Shown piece after piece: positions 30,512-37,517 of a stretch of 37,517 bases of DNA. Below the pieces are notes generated by a model. That model was not told the origin of the DNA. It did not search any database and saw only the letters and a program-made list of their open reading frames with translations. Position 1 is the stretch's first letter, and each line of letters opens with the position of its first letter. Source of the DNA: Nitrospirota bacterium (lineage in GTDB: Bacteria > Nitrospirota > Thermodesulfovibrionia > UBA6902); contig JACQZF010000023.1 in NCBI GenBank assembly GCA_016213945.1, forward strand, positions 1 to 37,517. Direction: 5' to 3'. The position numbers and the translations under genes were made by a program.

Positions 30512-33500
30512 TCACTTCTTCCCCTCCACAATCGCAATCTCTTCCGGCATGAGGCCGTAGAGGGCATAGACCATTTCGTCGATCTGTTTTTCGAGGGCGG
30601 AGGTGTCGGCATTCTTTACTTCCCCTCTATCAAGAGGGGATTGAGGGGTGTGTTTCTTTTTGGCGGCGAGGATTTGGTCAACGAGTATTTCAAAAGGGCG
30701 CTGGGCGGCTAAATCGATTTTGGGAATAGGTAGATTTTCAAGAAACACTTTTTTATACCGGAAGGTGTTTCCTCTCAAGTCACCGCCTGCATAGAATGTT
30801 CGAAAGGCATAGGTAAGGAGTTTTGAATTGAGAAGGGCTGTTAGATATTTCAAACGCTCCCCTGTTATAAGGAATGAAGTTGCTTCGGGATAATAACCTT
30901 TCGTATCGTAGTAGAACGCTGAGTCATAAACGATTTCAGCATAAACAATCTTTTCCTTCTCAAACTCGGCATGATATGCAATTGTATCCTGCACTTCGAA
31001 CCATTTATTGCTCGTTTTCTTCCGGCAGCCTGGCTTGCCGGTTTGCTCCAATTGTTTCCCGAATGATTTCAGATAGTCTCGAATGGCAGGATAACTGTCA
31101 ATTTTGATTTGCAGAGCTGGAAACGTAGCGATCATCCACAACTCTGCAAAATCAGCCCGATATTTCTTGATGTCCCGCCCGCGTAAAATCGGCTTGATGA
31201 TCTCGGCACTATTCGGATCTACGGCAATTAACTCGTCCTTCTTCTTGCCATTAATGATGAAGGCCTCATTCATTCCGGTCTTAATACCATAATTGATAGC
31301 AATGTCCCAATCTTTCAGTGGCACACCAACTACCTCGATCTTTTTCCTGATCCTGAACTGATCGTCTTTGGCTATAACAAAAGAATCAAGGCTGAATAAC
31401 GGCGAGCAGGTCCCTTCCCTTACAAGAAGCTCTTCGAGTGAAACATCGGCATCATATGCTTTGCTCAAATCCCAGGCATGTATCTCCTTGCTTATATCGT
31501 CCTTGCGCCATACCAGAATATTCGTATAGGTGGTGGCGTTTTCAAATAGCTGGGAATCACCAAAGTCAATCAATTGGTCAATCCGGCCATGCCCCATGAA
31601 AAACTTTCGCATGGCCTTTCCGTAATTCGCCCGCATCCACTTATTAGAAGTGATAAAAGTCAGAACGCCTTTGGGCGAGAGCAGGCTGAAACCCTGTTCA
31701 TAGAACATGCAATACACATCGCCTGTTTTAACGTATGTCGCATAATTTTGCCGTTTCCATGCATCCTGTTCCGGCCTGCCGCTGAAACTTTGTATCTGGA
31801 TATACGGCGGATTAGCAATCACAACATCAAACCCCTTCTTCTCATGAAACACCTCTGAGAAATAAACCTCAAAATCAAATTCTGTATGTCCGTTGGTGAT
31901 CTTGCTGATTAAATCATCAATCTGATTTTTATACTCCTGCTTTTTCTTCGGGCTGGTTTCATTAAAAAGGAGTGGCTTAATTCGTTCCAGCTCCTTAAAC
32001 TCCGGTTCATTAAAAAGATTCTTCTCTACTCCCAACAGCGAATTGCCGCACACAATTTTATAATCCAGATTCGGCAACGGTTTTATCTGTTTGATGTCTT
32101 CTTCATCTACCATCAGCGACAGCCAAAGACGCAGCTTGGCAATCTCCACCGCTCCGGGATCGATGTCCACGCCGTAGAGGGATTTTTCGATGCACTCGCG
32201 CTTGAAGTTGTAGGTGGACCGGTTTTTACATACTGGATTCCCGCCTTCGCGGGAATGACACAAATATGAATTTAAAACCATGCGAGTCTTAACAATCTCA
32301 CTCATCATGCCGACAGGGAAAGCTCCTGAACCTATTGCCGGGTCGCAGACTTTGATATTGGCAAGCTTCTCGTCAATGAGCGCGGCATTCTGACGGATGC
32401 TCTCCGGCAGTTTATGATAATAAGTACCGGTCTCTCTTCCCTTGGCAATAACGGTTGCTTCATTCTCGCCCACCTGCTCGCCGTATTTGATGAGGGTTTC
32501 GAGGTCTTCTTTTGATGGAACTGGATTCCCGCTCAAAGGACTGCGGGAATGACATTCTGAAAGTAAGGGCGTAGTGCAATGCGCCCCTACCTCTGTTGCC
32601 AGATAATTGATAAGGCTTTGCCGACACATATAATGGACGATCTCGCGCGGTGTGTAGTAGGTGCCCTTTGATTTGCGGTCTTTGACTTCCAGCAGGTTCT
32701 CGAAAACTTTGCCTAACATTTCAGGATCAACAGCGACTTCTTTTTCCAGCGGCTCGTCCTCTTTGACAGTGAAATTGTAACGGTCGAAGATGTCTAAAAT
32801 ACCATTGCCCTTATCGCCTTCTTTGGTCTTAAGCGCATTGGAAAAGAGCTCATTCGGCAGAATGATATCAGTATGCACCCAGTCGTAATTGTTTATAGGA
32901 TCAAAGAGTCCCCCGTTCAAGAAAGGGATTTTGCAGTTGAAGCGGCTGTAATATCCATCATCATGGCCCCGGTCAATACGAAGGGCCTCGTAAAAAAGAG
33001 GCTCTAAAATATCGTTAAAGAAATTGTTGTATGCGCCATGCCGGCCGTCAAACAGTTCTCTTAAGAAATGTTTAGTGCCGGTCCCCCACTCAGCATCCCT
33101 TTTGACGCCGAACCATCCTTTCTTTTGCAGAAAGTAAAGGAAGACTATCTGTCCCAATAGCTTCTTTGCAAAGTCAACTGTGTTGACGTCTTTGGCTTCA
33201 AAATCCGCCTTGATATTTACATCTCCGGCAACAACTTCATCAAGCATTTCTTTTGTCCGCAGGAAAAGGTCGCGGTATTTTTCAAAAAACTCTTTGGTGA
33301 CCCGTTCAATATTGAAGGCCTCTTCAAGTCCTGCAAGCGTGGGATTGTTCTTATCATCCGCGAGAATCGGGACAAGACGGCTCTGGGCAGTATGACTGTT
33401 TTCATTCTTGCCGACGAGAAAAGACCATCTGCGTGCAGGAGTAAATTCTTCTTTGATTTTGACTTTACCGCTTTTCCCTTCTTCAAAGCGGTAGTCCATC

Positions 33501-33889
33501 TTCACCAGCGAGAACCGCCAGTCTTCTTCGTTGGGAGAAACAAACGCTGCCAAGGCGGCATCTTTCAGTACACCACCCCTGCTTCCGTTTAGATACCATG
33601 CGATAAAATTTCTCTGCATGGTACGGGCGCGCTCAAGAGAGGTCTCTTTCTTTAGATGCACTACCAGAAGGTCAATTTTATTCCCATCTCCATCCTGATA
33701 TTTTCCTATCCGGTCAAGTGTGCTGACATATGGCTTATAGGCATCAGGTATAAGGTTTCCTCTGTATACTGTTGAGGGGGTCTCTTCAATGTGGTTAAAC
33801 AGATCTTTAAGAAACAGGCCAAAGCGTCCCTTATCAAAAGGGTTTTCAAAGGTGTTTCTGACAATATCCTGTGCCTGTTGTTTGTCCAA
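30512..33889 (-). CDS. Eco57I-like adenine-specific DNA methyltransferase / restriction-modification protein
   Basis: A 1125-residue protein. SAM-binding motif I is VCDPAIGSGAF (about residue 515) and the catalytic motif IV is ANPPYIQ (about residue 680), followed by a TaqI-like target-recognition region. The N-terminal third ('RFGLFLKDLFNHIEE', 'GNKIDLLVVHLKKETSLERARTMQRNF') belongs to a conserved family found beside PLD-helicases and may carry a PD-(D/E)XK-like core. N6-adenine methylation is inferred from NPPY. TTG start, two bases after the Bro-N stop. Three palindromic repeats are inserted in frame, at about residues 433-456, 543-553 and 1078-1090. Its last ~35 codons are the source or sibling of the tail repeats downstream. 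Confidence 0.88.
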   Translation of the reverse strand: MDKQQAQDIVRNTFENPFDKGRFGLFLKDLFNHIEETPSTVYRGNLIPDAYKPYVSTLDRIGKYQDGDGNKIDLLVVHLKKETSLERARTMQRNFIAWYLNGSRGGVLKDAALAAFVSPNEEDWRFSLVKMDYRFEEGKSGKVKIKEEFTPARRWSFLVGKNENSHTAQSRLVPILADDKNNPTLAGLEEAFNIERVTKEFFEKYRDLFLRTKEMLDEVVAGDVNIKADFEAKDVNTVDFAKKLLGQIVFLYFLQKKGWFGVKRDAEWGTGTKHFLRELFDGRHGAYNNFFNDILEPLFYEALRIDRGHDDGYYSRFNCKIPFLNGGLFDPINNYDWVHTDIILPNELFSNALKTKEGDKGNGILDIFDRYNFTVKEDEPLEKEVAVDPEMLGKVFENLLEVKDRKSKGTYYTPREIVHYMCRQSLINYLATEVGAHCTTPLLSECHSRSPLSGNPVPSKEDLETLIKYGEQVGENEATVIAKGRETGTYYHKLPESIRQNAALIDEKLANIKVCDPAIGSGAFPVGMMSEIVKTRMVLNSYLCHSREGGNPVCKNRSTYNFKRECIEKSLYGVDIDPGAVEIAKLRLWLSLMVDEEDIKQIKPLPNLDYKIVCGNSLLGVEKNLFNEPEFKELERIKPLLFNETSPKKKQEYKNQIDDLISKITNGHTEFDFEVYFSEVFHEKKGFDVVIANPPYIQIQSFSGRPEQDAWKRQNYATYVKTGDVYCMFYEQGFSLLSPKGVLTFITSNKWMRANYGKAMRKFFMGHGRIDQLIDFGDSQLFENATTYTNILVWRKDDISKEIHAWDLSKAYDADVSLEELLVREGTCSPLFSLDSFVIAKDDQFRIRKKIEVVGVPLKDWDIAINYGIKTGMNEAFIINGKKKDELIAVDPNSAEIIKPILRGRDIKKYRADFAELWMIATFPALQIKIDSYPAIRDYLKSFGKQLEQTGKPGCRKKTSNKWFEVQDTIAYHAEFEKEKIVYAEIVYDSAFYYDTKGYYPEATSFLITGERLKYLTALLNSKLLTYAFRTFYAGGDLRGNTFRYKKVFLENLPIPKIDLAAQRPFEILVDQILAAKKKHTPQSPLDRGEVKNADTSALEKQIDEMVYALYGLMPEEIAIVEGKK
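30621..30640. repeat. In-frame palindrome in the methyltransferase tail
   Basis: TCCCCTCT and AGAGGGGA are exact inverted arms around four bases. On the coding strand this and its flank add a TPQSPLDRGEVK-like segment to the protein. Related inserts with altered centres sit at the same place in tail copies 1 and 5 but not in copies 2, 4 or 6. Confidence 0.75.
32231..32259. repeat. Palindromic repeat inserted in frame in the methyltransferase gene (SREGGNP type)
   Basis: TACTGGATTCCCGCCTTCGC followed by GGGAATGAC is the same family as the repeat at 17561. On the minus strand it is read as CHSREGGNPVC, between motif I and the next conserved block, without disturbing the frame. Confidence 0.85.
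32521..32590. repeat. Two adjacent palindromic repeats inserted in frame in the methyltransferase gene
   Basis: 32521-32553 is a GGATTCCCGCT...GCGGGAATGAC unit, read as CHSRSPLSGNP. 32563-32590 is a different palindrome (GTAAGGGCGTAGTGC...GCGCCCCTAC), read as VGAHCTTPLL. Together they add about 23 residues just before motif I of the methyltransferase. Confidence 0.8.
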
Positions 33890-33891
33890 AG

Positions 33892-34719
33892 TTATTTCTC
33901 TGACAATTTCTTTGTTCTTGAGGGTTGTTTAAGAAAATTGTTTTTTGTGACAACGGATCTGCCGAGTCTCTTCTCAAGCTGTTTTCTGGCATTGCCGGCA
34001 ATATCTCCTCCGGCTTTGGCATCTGATTTTAATTTGATTATGCCTTGTGAATCTTCCGTACGGTGAATCTCTGTGGTGGATTTTTCACCAAGCATGTTAA
34101 AGATCAGTTCAAAATCATCCATGTGGTCCCGCAGGTTTTCACGCTTTAAGCCTTTAAGGTTTTTATATTCAACCGGAGTTACTCCGAAAGTAGCTTTGGA
34201 TATCTCAGCAGTCAAAATCTCATAGTCTTTCTCCTCTTTTGCTCCCCGCTCTTTCCATTCGTCAGTCAGCTCTTCCCTTATGGCTATTCCGCGCATCCTC
34301 TTTTCAATCCAGTCGTCAGAGTAGCCCTTGAGTTTGTAAAGCATCCGTGTTCTTTTAGTGGCAAGTTCCGGATTTTCTATTTCCTGAACTCGTTCATAGC
34401 CGACCTTTGCTAACCATCTTTTGAAGGGTTCTGCCTTGGGAGAAGGCATAGACTGGATAATTCGGAAAATGCCCTCGGTATTGGCACAGTTAATTTTCTG
34501 TTGTCCGCCCTCAGTCTTTATCAAAAGGGGGGTGGCAATTTGCCCCCACCCTTTTGAAAGTTCCGGATCGCGTCTCCGCATATCTTTAAGGTATCCATCA
34601 GGCTGTAAAGAGTCAGTTAATGCTGCCACTACATCGACAATTACAAACCACCATTCATTGTTATAAATGGTCTTTCTTATTTTCCTGCCTTTAAACAATG
34701 CTATTTTTGTGTTTTCCAT
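33892..34719 (-). CDS. Bro-N domain protein in the restriction operon
   Basis: A 275-residue paralogue of the protein at 27176-28000, with the same Bro-N domain ('IALFKGRKIRKTIYNNEWWF' to 'RWLAKVGYERVQEIENPELA') and C-terminal block 'ISKATFGVTPVEYKNLKGL'. The ATG follows the helicase stop after two bases with RBS GAGGGGAG inside the helicase gene, and the methyltransferase starts two bases after its stop. It is therefore an integral part of the helicase-methyltransferase operon. Function unknown; DNA binding is inferred from Bro-N. Confidence 0.88.
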   Translation of the reverse strand: MENTKIALFKGRKIRKTIYNNEWWFVIVDVVAALTDSLQPDGYLKDMRRRDPELSKGWGQIATPLLIKTEGGQQKINCANTEGIFRIIQSMPSPKAEPFKRWLAKVGYERVQEIENPELATKRTRMLYKLKGYSDDWIEKRMRGIAIREELTDEWKERGAKEEKDYEILTAEISKATFGVTPVEYKNLKGLKRENLRDHMDDFELIFNMLGEKSTTEIHRTEDSQGIIKLKSDAKAGGDIAGNARKQLEKRLGRSVVTKNNFLKQPSRTKKLSEK

Positions 34720-34721
34720 AT

Positions 34722-37517
34722 TTACTCCCCTCTTAAATATAAAGATAAAATAACTTCTCGCTTTCCAAAGGACTGAGGATGGTGTTCAGCATAGTGTCCT
34801 ACAAGGAGCCGTTCAGGTATCCGCGTTTGAAGGACTGCCAGGACCTTTAACGGATTCATTATTTCTTTTTTGAGTTCGTCCAAAGCCTTGAGCGTCTCTT
34901 TGGCTGTTTGCCTGGGAATACCGCCTTCTTCAAGCTGAGTGAAGACCCTTCTTAGATAAAGCTCCTGCTCATCGGTCAACTGCTTTGTGTTTTTCATGGT
35001 CGCCTTGAGGATTCCGAGTATCCGGGCCGCGCTGTCCCTCCCGGCCCTGCCGTGCGCCTCCGGCATTCCGTCAGTGGTAGCAAAAACAAATGCTTCTTTA
35101 TTCATATCCAGAAGTTCGTAAAACCTCTCCGGCAGTTTCAGTTTTTTGTCATTTAATTTGCTCTCAAGGATTGCGGCGGCGGAGATGAAATCAAGCTCCC
35201 GCGCGTTTTTCGCATCCACTGCCATAAAAAACTTTTGCAATTTCCCACGGCGGAAATAAGTTATAAGAAATTCCTGAATTTCAGGATTTGATTTTGCCGA
35301 CCGGGCCTTTTTCGGAAGTCTCTTGATCTTTTCAAAGGTATTGGGATCTTTGTCCCTCAAGTCCTTTATCACTCTAAGATATTTAAGCTCCGAGGTATCT
35401 TCGTCGTCATCGCCGATGATTGCCTTATTGGATATCAGTCTGTTGAAGAGTTCGTGAGATTCCACAGGCTCCCCTTCTGTCAGGAGCGCCGCATCGCCGC
35501 CAAGCAGGGTAAGAAAGGCGTTTATCTTTGCCTCAGCCGCCTCTCTGAGCTTTATCTGGTCATTGGACTGCTTTGTCGGGAAAAAGTTAAAGGTATGTAT
35601 CCGGTCAAACTGCGTGTCGATCCTATTGATACGTCCGACCCTCTGCATCATGCGCGTCGGGTTCCATGGAATGTCATAATTAATTACCACATTGGACCGA
35701 TGAAGGTTTACGCCTTCCGAGAGGACTTCGGTTGAAATTAGAATGCGGTAATCGTCTTTTGGATGCCGGGCCTTGGCGTCAAAGTTTTCAATTACCCTGT
35801 CGCGGACTGCCTCACCCGACCCGCCCGAAAAACAAAGCGTGCTGCCGGGAAACTTCTCATCTATATTCCTGGTAAGATATTCGGCGGTTTCCCTGGATTC
35901 GGTAAAAATAATCAGTTTGTTTTCTTTCAGGGTTTGTTTTTTTGAGAGTGCATCCAGAAATGTAAGCATCTTCGGGTCCCGGTCGACTTTCTGCCATAAC
36001 GTCTTCACCTGTTTTAGAATTGCATAATCGCTTTGCAGGTCTTTGATAAAACCATCCGTAAATTCCCTGCTGTCATATTTGTCGGCTTTCTTCTCATCAA
36101 TTAATCTCTGTATCGCCTGATCATCGTCATTTTCCAATAACTCAAAAATCTTGTTAGTATGTTTTTTGCTCACATACACATCCCCTTTTTCAAATTCCCT
36201 GATAAACATCTCATAAGAATGAATGAAACGGTCAATTGAATTTTTGAAGGCGAAGAAGCTGCTCTCCAGTCTTTTTACCAGAAGGATCTTCATGAATTTG
36301 CCCATGTTCCTCTGAGATTGCTTTTCAAGTTGATCTATGCCGCCTTTGTAATAAAGCAAAGGGGTGTAACGGGCATATTTGAATTTCAGGGAGATGAGAC
36401 GTATGGTTTCGTTAAAGATTTCATCTTCATCAGCATTGAGCCCGTAAAACAGAGGCTCCGGGTTTTCAACTTCAGGGAATTTAAGATTCTGCCGCTTCAG
36501 ATCATCAGCGAAATACCTTGCTATCTCTGTCCTCGTGCGACGGACCATCAGGTATTTGAGCACCTTGTCCCGGATTTCACGGGCATTTTCCTTTACAACC
36601 CTGATGTATTCGGGATAATCCCGCTGGCGGTCAAGGTTCTTTAACTTTTTATCCAGCCTGCTGAAAAATGCCTCAAGGTCAGGCAGATTGGGGATCGTGC
36701 TCTTTTTGGATTTCTGAAAGAGCTTGATCTGGCTCAGGATGTCTTTAGGAGAGTTGTTGTACGGGGTTGCGGTAACGAGTATTACCCGTTTGCCTCTGCA
36801 TATCTCAGCAAGCATTTCATAGGTGATATTTGTTTCCGTCCTGAAGCGGTGCGCCTCATCAATGATAATGTTGGAGTATTTCTCTGTTCCCTTGTCCAGT
36901 ATGTCCTGAAGCTTGCCTATGGATTCAAAGTCAGCCGGTATCCTGAAATCGGAAAACGCATTGGGCCATGAACCGGGGTTTTCCCTGTCAAGCAGGACCG
37001 GAGGTGCGATAACAAGAGTCCTGCCGTCTATCTGTCCGGCAAGAAGCGAGGCAATATATGTCTTGCCAAGTCCTACCACATCGGAGATGAATACGCCTCC
37101 ATATTCCTCTAAAATCTTTTTGGCGTTAAGTATCGCCTGCTCCTGATACTCCAGTCGTTTGAAATCCTGCGGGAGATATTTTGCAAAGACTTCGTCAGAG
37201 CTGCCAAGCTCATCTTTGAAATATTCATAGAGACATTTCAGGTAAAGCTGATAAGGGGTTATATTCTGATTGAGCCATGTTTTGCCTTCAATGGTGTCAA
37301 TATATTTCTCGCTGACATTAACGGCATCTTTCCAAAGCCGCTCAAATTTGTCTTTTGCAAATTCATAGTCGGAGCGGTTCTTTAGCTCCACATTCAATTC
37401 AAGATTGTCTACTAAACCGGCCTCTGTAAAATTACTTGAGCCTGTTATGACCCTGCCGGTGTCCCTGTCGCCGTCAGCAAAGGTCATAATGTAAAGTTTG
37501 GCATGAATATTTTGTGA
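34722..37517 (-). CDS. SNF2/DEAD-type helicase with N-terminal phospholipase D-like domain (5' end outside window)
   Basis: At least 931 residues; the gene runs off the right edge. The visible N terminus contains HAKLYIMTFADGDRD followed by GRVITGSSNFTEAG, the HxK and GSxN halves of a PLD catalytic motif. Helicase motifs follow: I in 'DVVGLGKTYIASLLAG', II IIIDEAHRF, III VTATPYNN, then a C-lobe with 'IFTESRETAEYL' and motifs V-VI in 'STEVLSEGVNLHRSNVVINYD' and MMQRVGRINRID. PLD-helicases of this kind accompany adenine methyltransferases in restriction-like defence loci, where the PLD part may be the nuclease. The long C-terminal region (about 700 onwards) is helical with no named motif. Operon head for Bro-N and methyltransferase. 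Confidence 0.9.
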   Translation of the reverse strand, partial: SQNIHAKLYIMTFADGDRDTGRVITGSSNFTEAGLVDNLELNVELKNRSDYEFAKDKFERLWKDAVNVSEKYIDTIEGKTWLNQNITPYQLYLKCLYEYFKDELGSSDEVFAKYLPQDFKRLEYQEQAILNAKKILEEYGGVFISDVVGLGKTYIASLLAGQIDGRTLVIAPPVLLDRENPGSWPNAFSDFRIPADFESIGKLQDILDKGTEKYSNIIIDEAHRFRTETNITYEMLAEICRGKRVILVTATPYNNSPKDILSQIKLFQKSKKSTIPNLPDLEAFFSRLDKKLKNLDRQRDYPEYIRVVKENAREIRDKVLKYLMVRRTRTEIARYFADDLKRQNLKFPEVENPEPLFYGLNADEDEIFNETIRLISLKFKYARYTPLLYYKGGIDQLEKQSQRNMGKFMKILLVKRLESSFFAFKNSIDRFIHSYEMFIREFEKGDVYVSKKHTNKIFELLENDDDQAIQRLIDEKKADKYDSREFTDGFIKDLQSDYAILKQVKTLWQKVDRDPKMLTFLDALSKKQTLKENKLIIFTESRETAEYLTRNIDEKFPGSTLCFSGGSGEAVRDRVIENFDAKARHPKDDYRILISTEVLSEGVNLHRSNVVINYDIPWNPTRMMQRVGRINRIDTQFDRIHTFNFFPTKQSNDQIKLREAAEAKINAFLTLLGGDAALLTEGEPVESHELFNRLISNKAIIGDDDEDTSELKYLRVIKDLRDKDPNTFEKIKRLPKKARSAKSNPEIQEFLITYFRRGKLQKFFMAVDAKNARELDFISAAAILESKLNDKKLKLPERFYELLDMNKEAFVFATTDGMPEAHGRAGRDSAARILGILKATMKNTKQLTDEQELYLRRVFTQLEEGGIPRQTAKETLKALDELKKEIMNPLKVLAVLQTRIPERLLVGHYAEHHPQSFGKREVILSLYLRGE

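Noticed and set aside
23297-30690. CRISPR array
   Set aside because: The repeats are 70-200 bp, coding, unevenly spaced by 0.4-3 kb and separated by genes, so they are not CRISPR repeats.

Overview
The window reads as a chromosomal segment of a Gram-negative, probably anaerobic bacterium. An Aquifex-type aconitase, a cell-shape/Mla/isoprenoid gene run, many dispersed palindromic repeats of the 'SREGGNP' kind and two independent candidate selenocysteine genes fit a Nitrospirota (Thermodesulfovibrionia-like) or neighbouring lineage. That assignment is inference; no rRNA is present.

Layout. (1) 1-1277 is a degraded mobile-element edge on the + strand. It holds the C terminus of a DUF4143-type ATPase, a small CopZ-like Fe-S protein with an in-frame UGA where relatives have Cys (498-722), the N-terminal stub of a tyrosine recombinase, and a tRNA-Leu cut at its anticodon loop. 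(2) 1401-19160 is one co-directional minus-strand housekeeping run. In transcription order it carries RDD protein, mreB, mreC, mreD, mrdA (PBP2), rodA, mlaE, mlaF, mlaD-like, an exported FG-GAP protein, uppS, cdsA, dxr, rseP, a Nudix hydrolase and aconitase. Envelope growth, lipid transport, undecaprenyl-phosphate and phospholipid precursor synthesis are thus strung together, with palindromic repeats in several gaps. (3) 19265-20608 (+) is a small ribosomally made peptide locus: promoter, strong RBS, a 34-codon leader ending C-x-x-UGA-x-x-UGA-x-x-UGA, a hairpin resembling the E. coli fdhF SECIS apex, and a radical SAM/SPASM maturase. I read it as a selenocysteine-containing RiPP. (4) 20785-21794 has a YceI protein and a convergent exported cupredoxin.

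(5) 22007-37517 (all minus strand) is a defence island. At its promoter-proximal end is an operon of a PLD-helicase (cut by the window edge), a Bro-N protein and a 1125-aa Eco57I-like adenine methyltransferase. Downstream, the last 100-200 bp of the methyltransferase gene recur six more times, and between the copies sit separate modules: two DUF4258-like/DUF2283 pairs, DUF433/DUF5615, a DUF1016 fragment, a Bro-N gene, an AAA ATPase/PD-(D/E)XK nuclease pair, a MazF-type pair, a truncated Bro-N/MazG pair and a Phd/RelE pair. The island therefore looks like a cassette array punctuated by copies of a methyltransferase 3' end. Several copies remain open reading frames, two of them joined to the preceding gene by ATGA overlaps.

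The strongest candidates for something undescribed are the UGA-rich peptide/maturase locus and the methyltransferase-tail cassette array. The two UGA-containing genes support each other, since both need the same selenocysteine machinery, which is not visible in this window.
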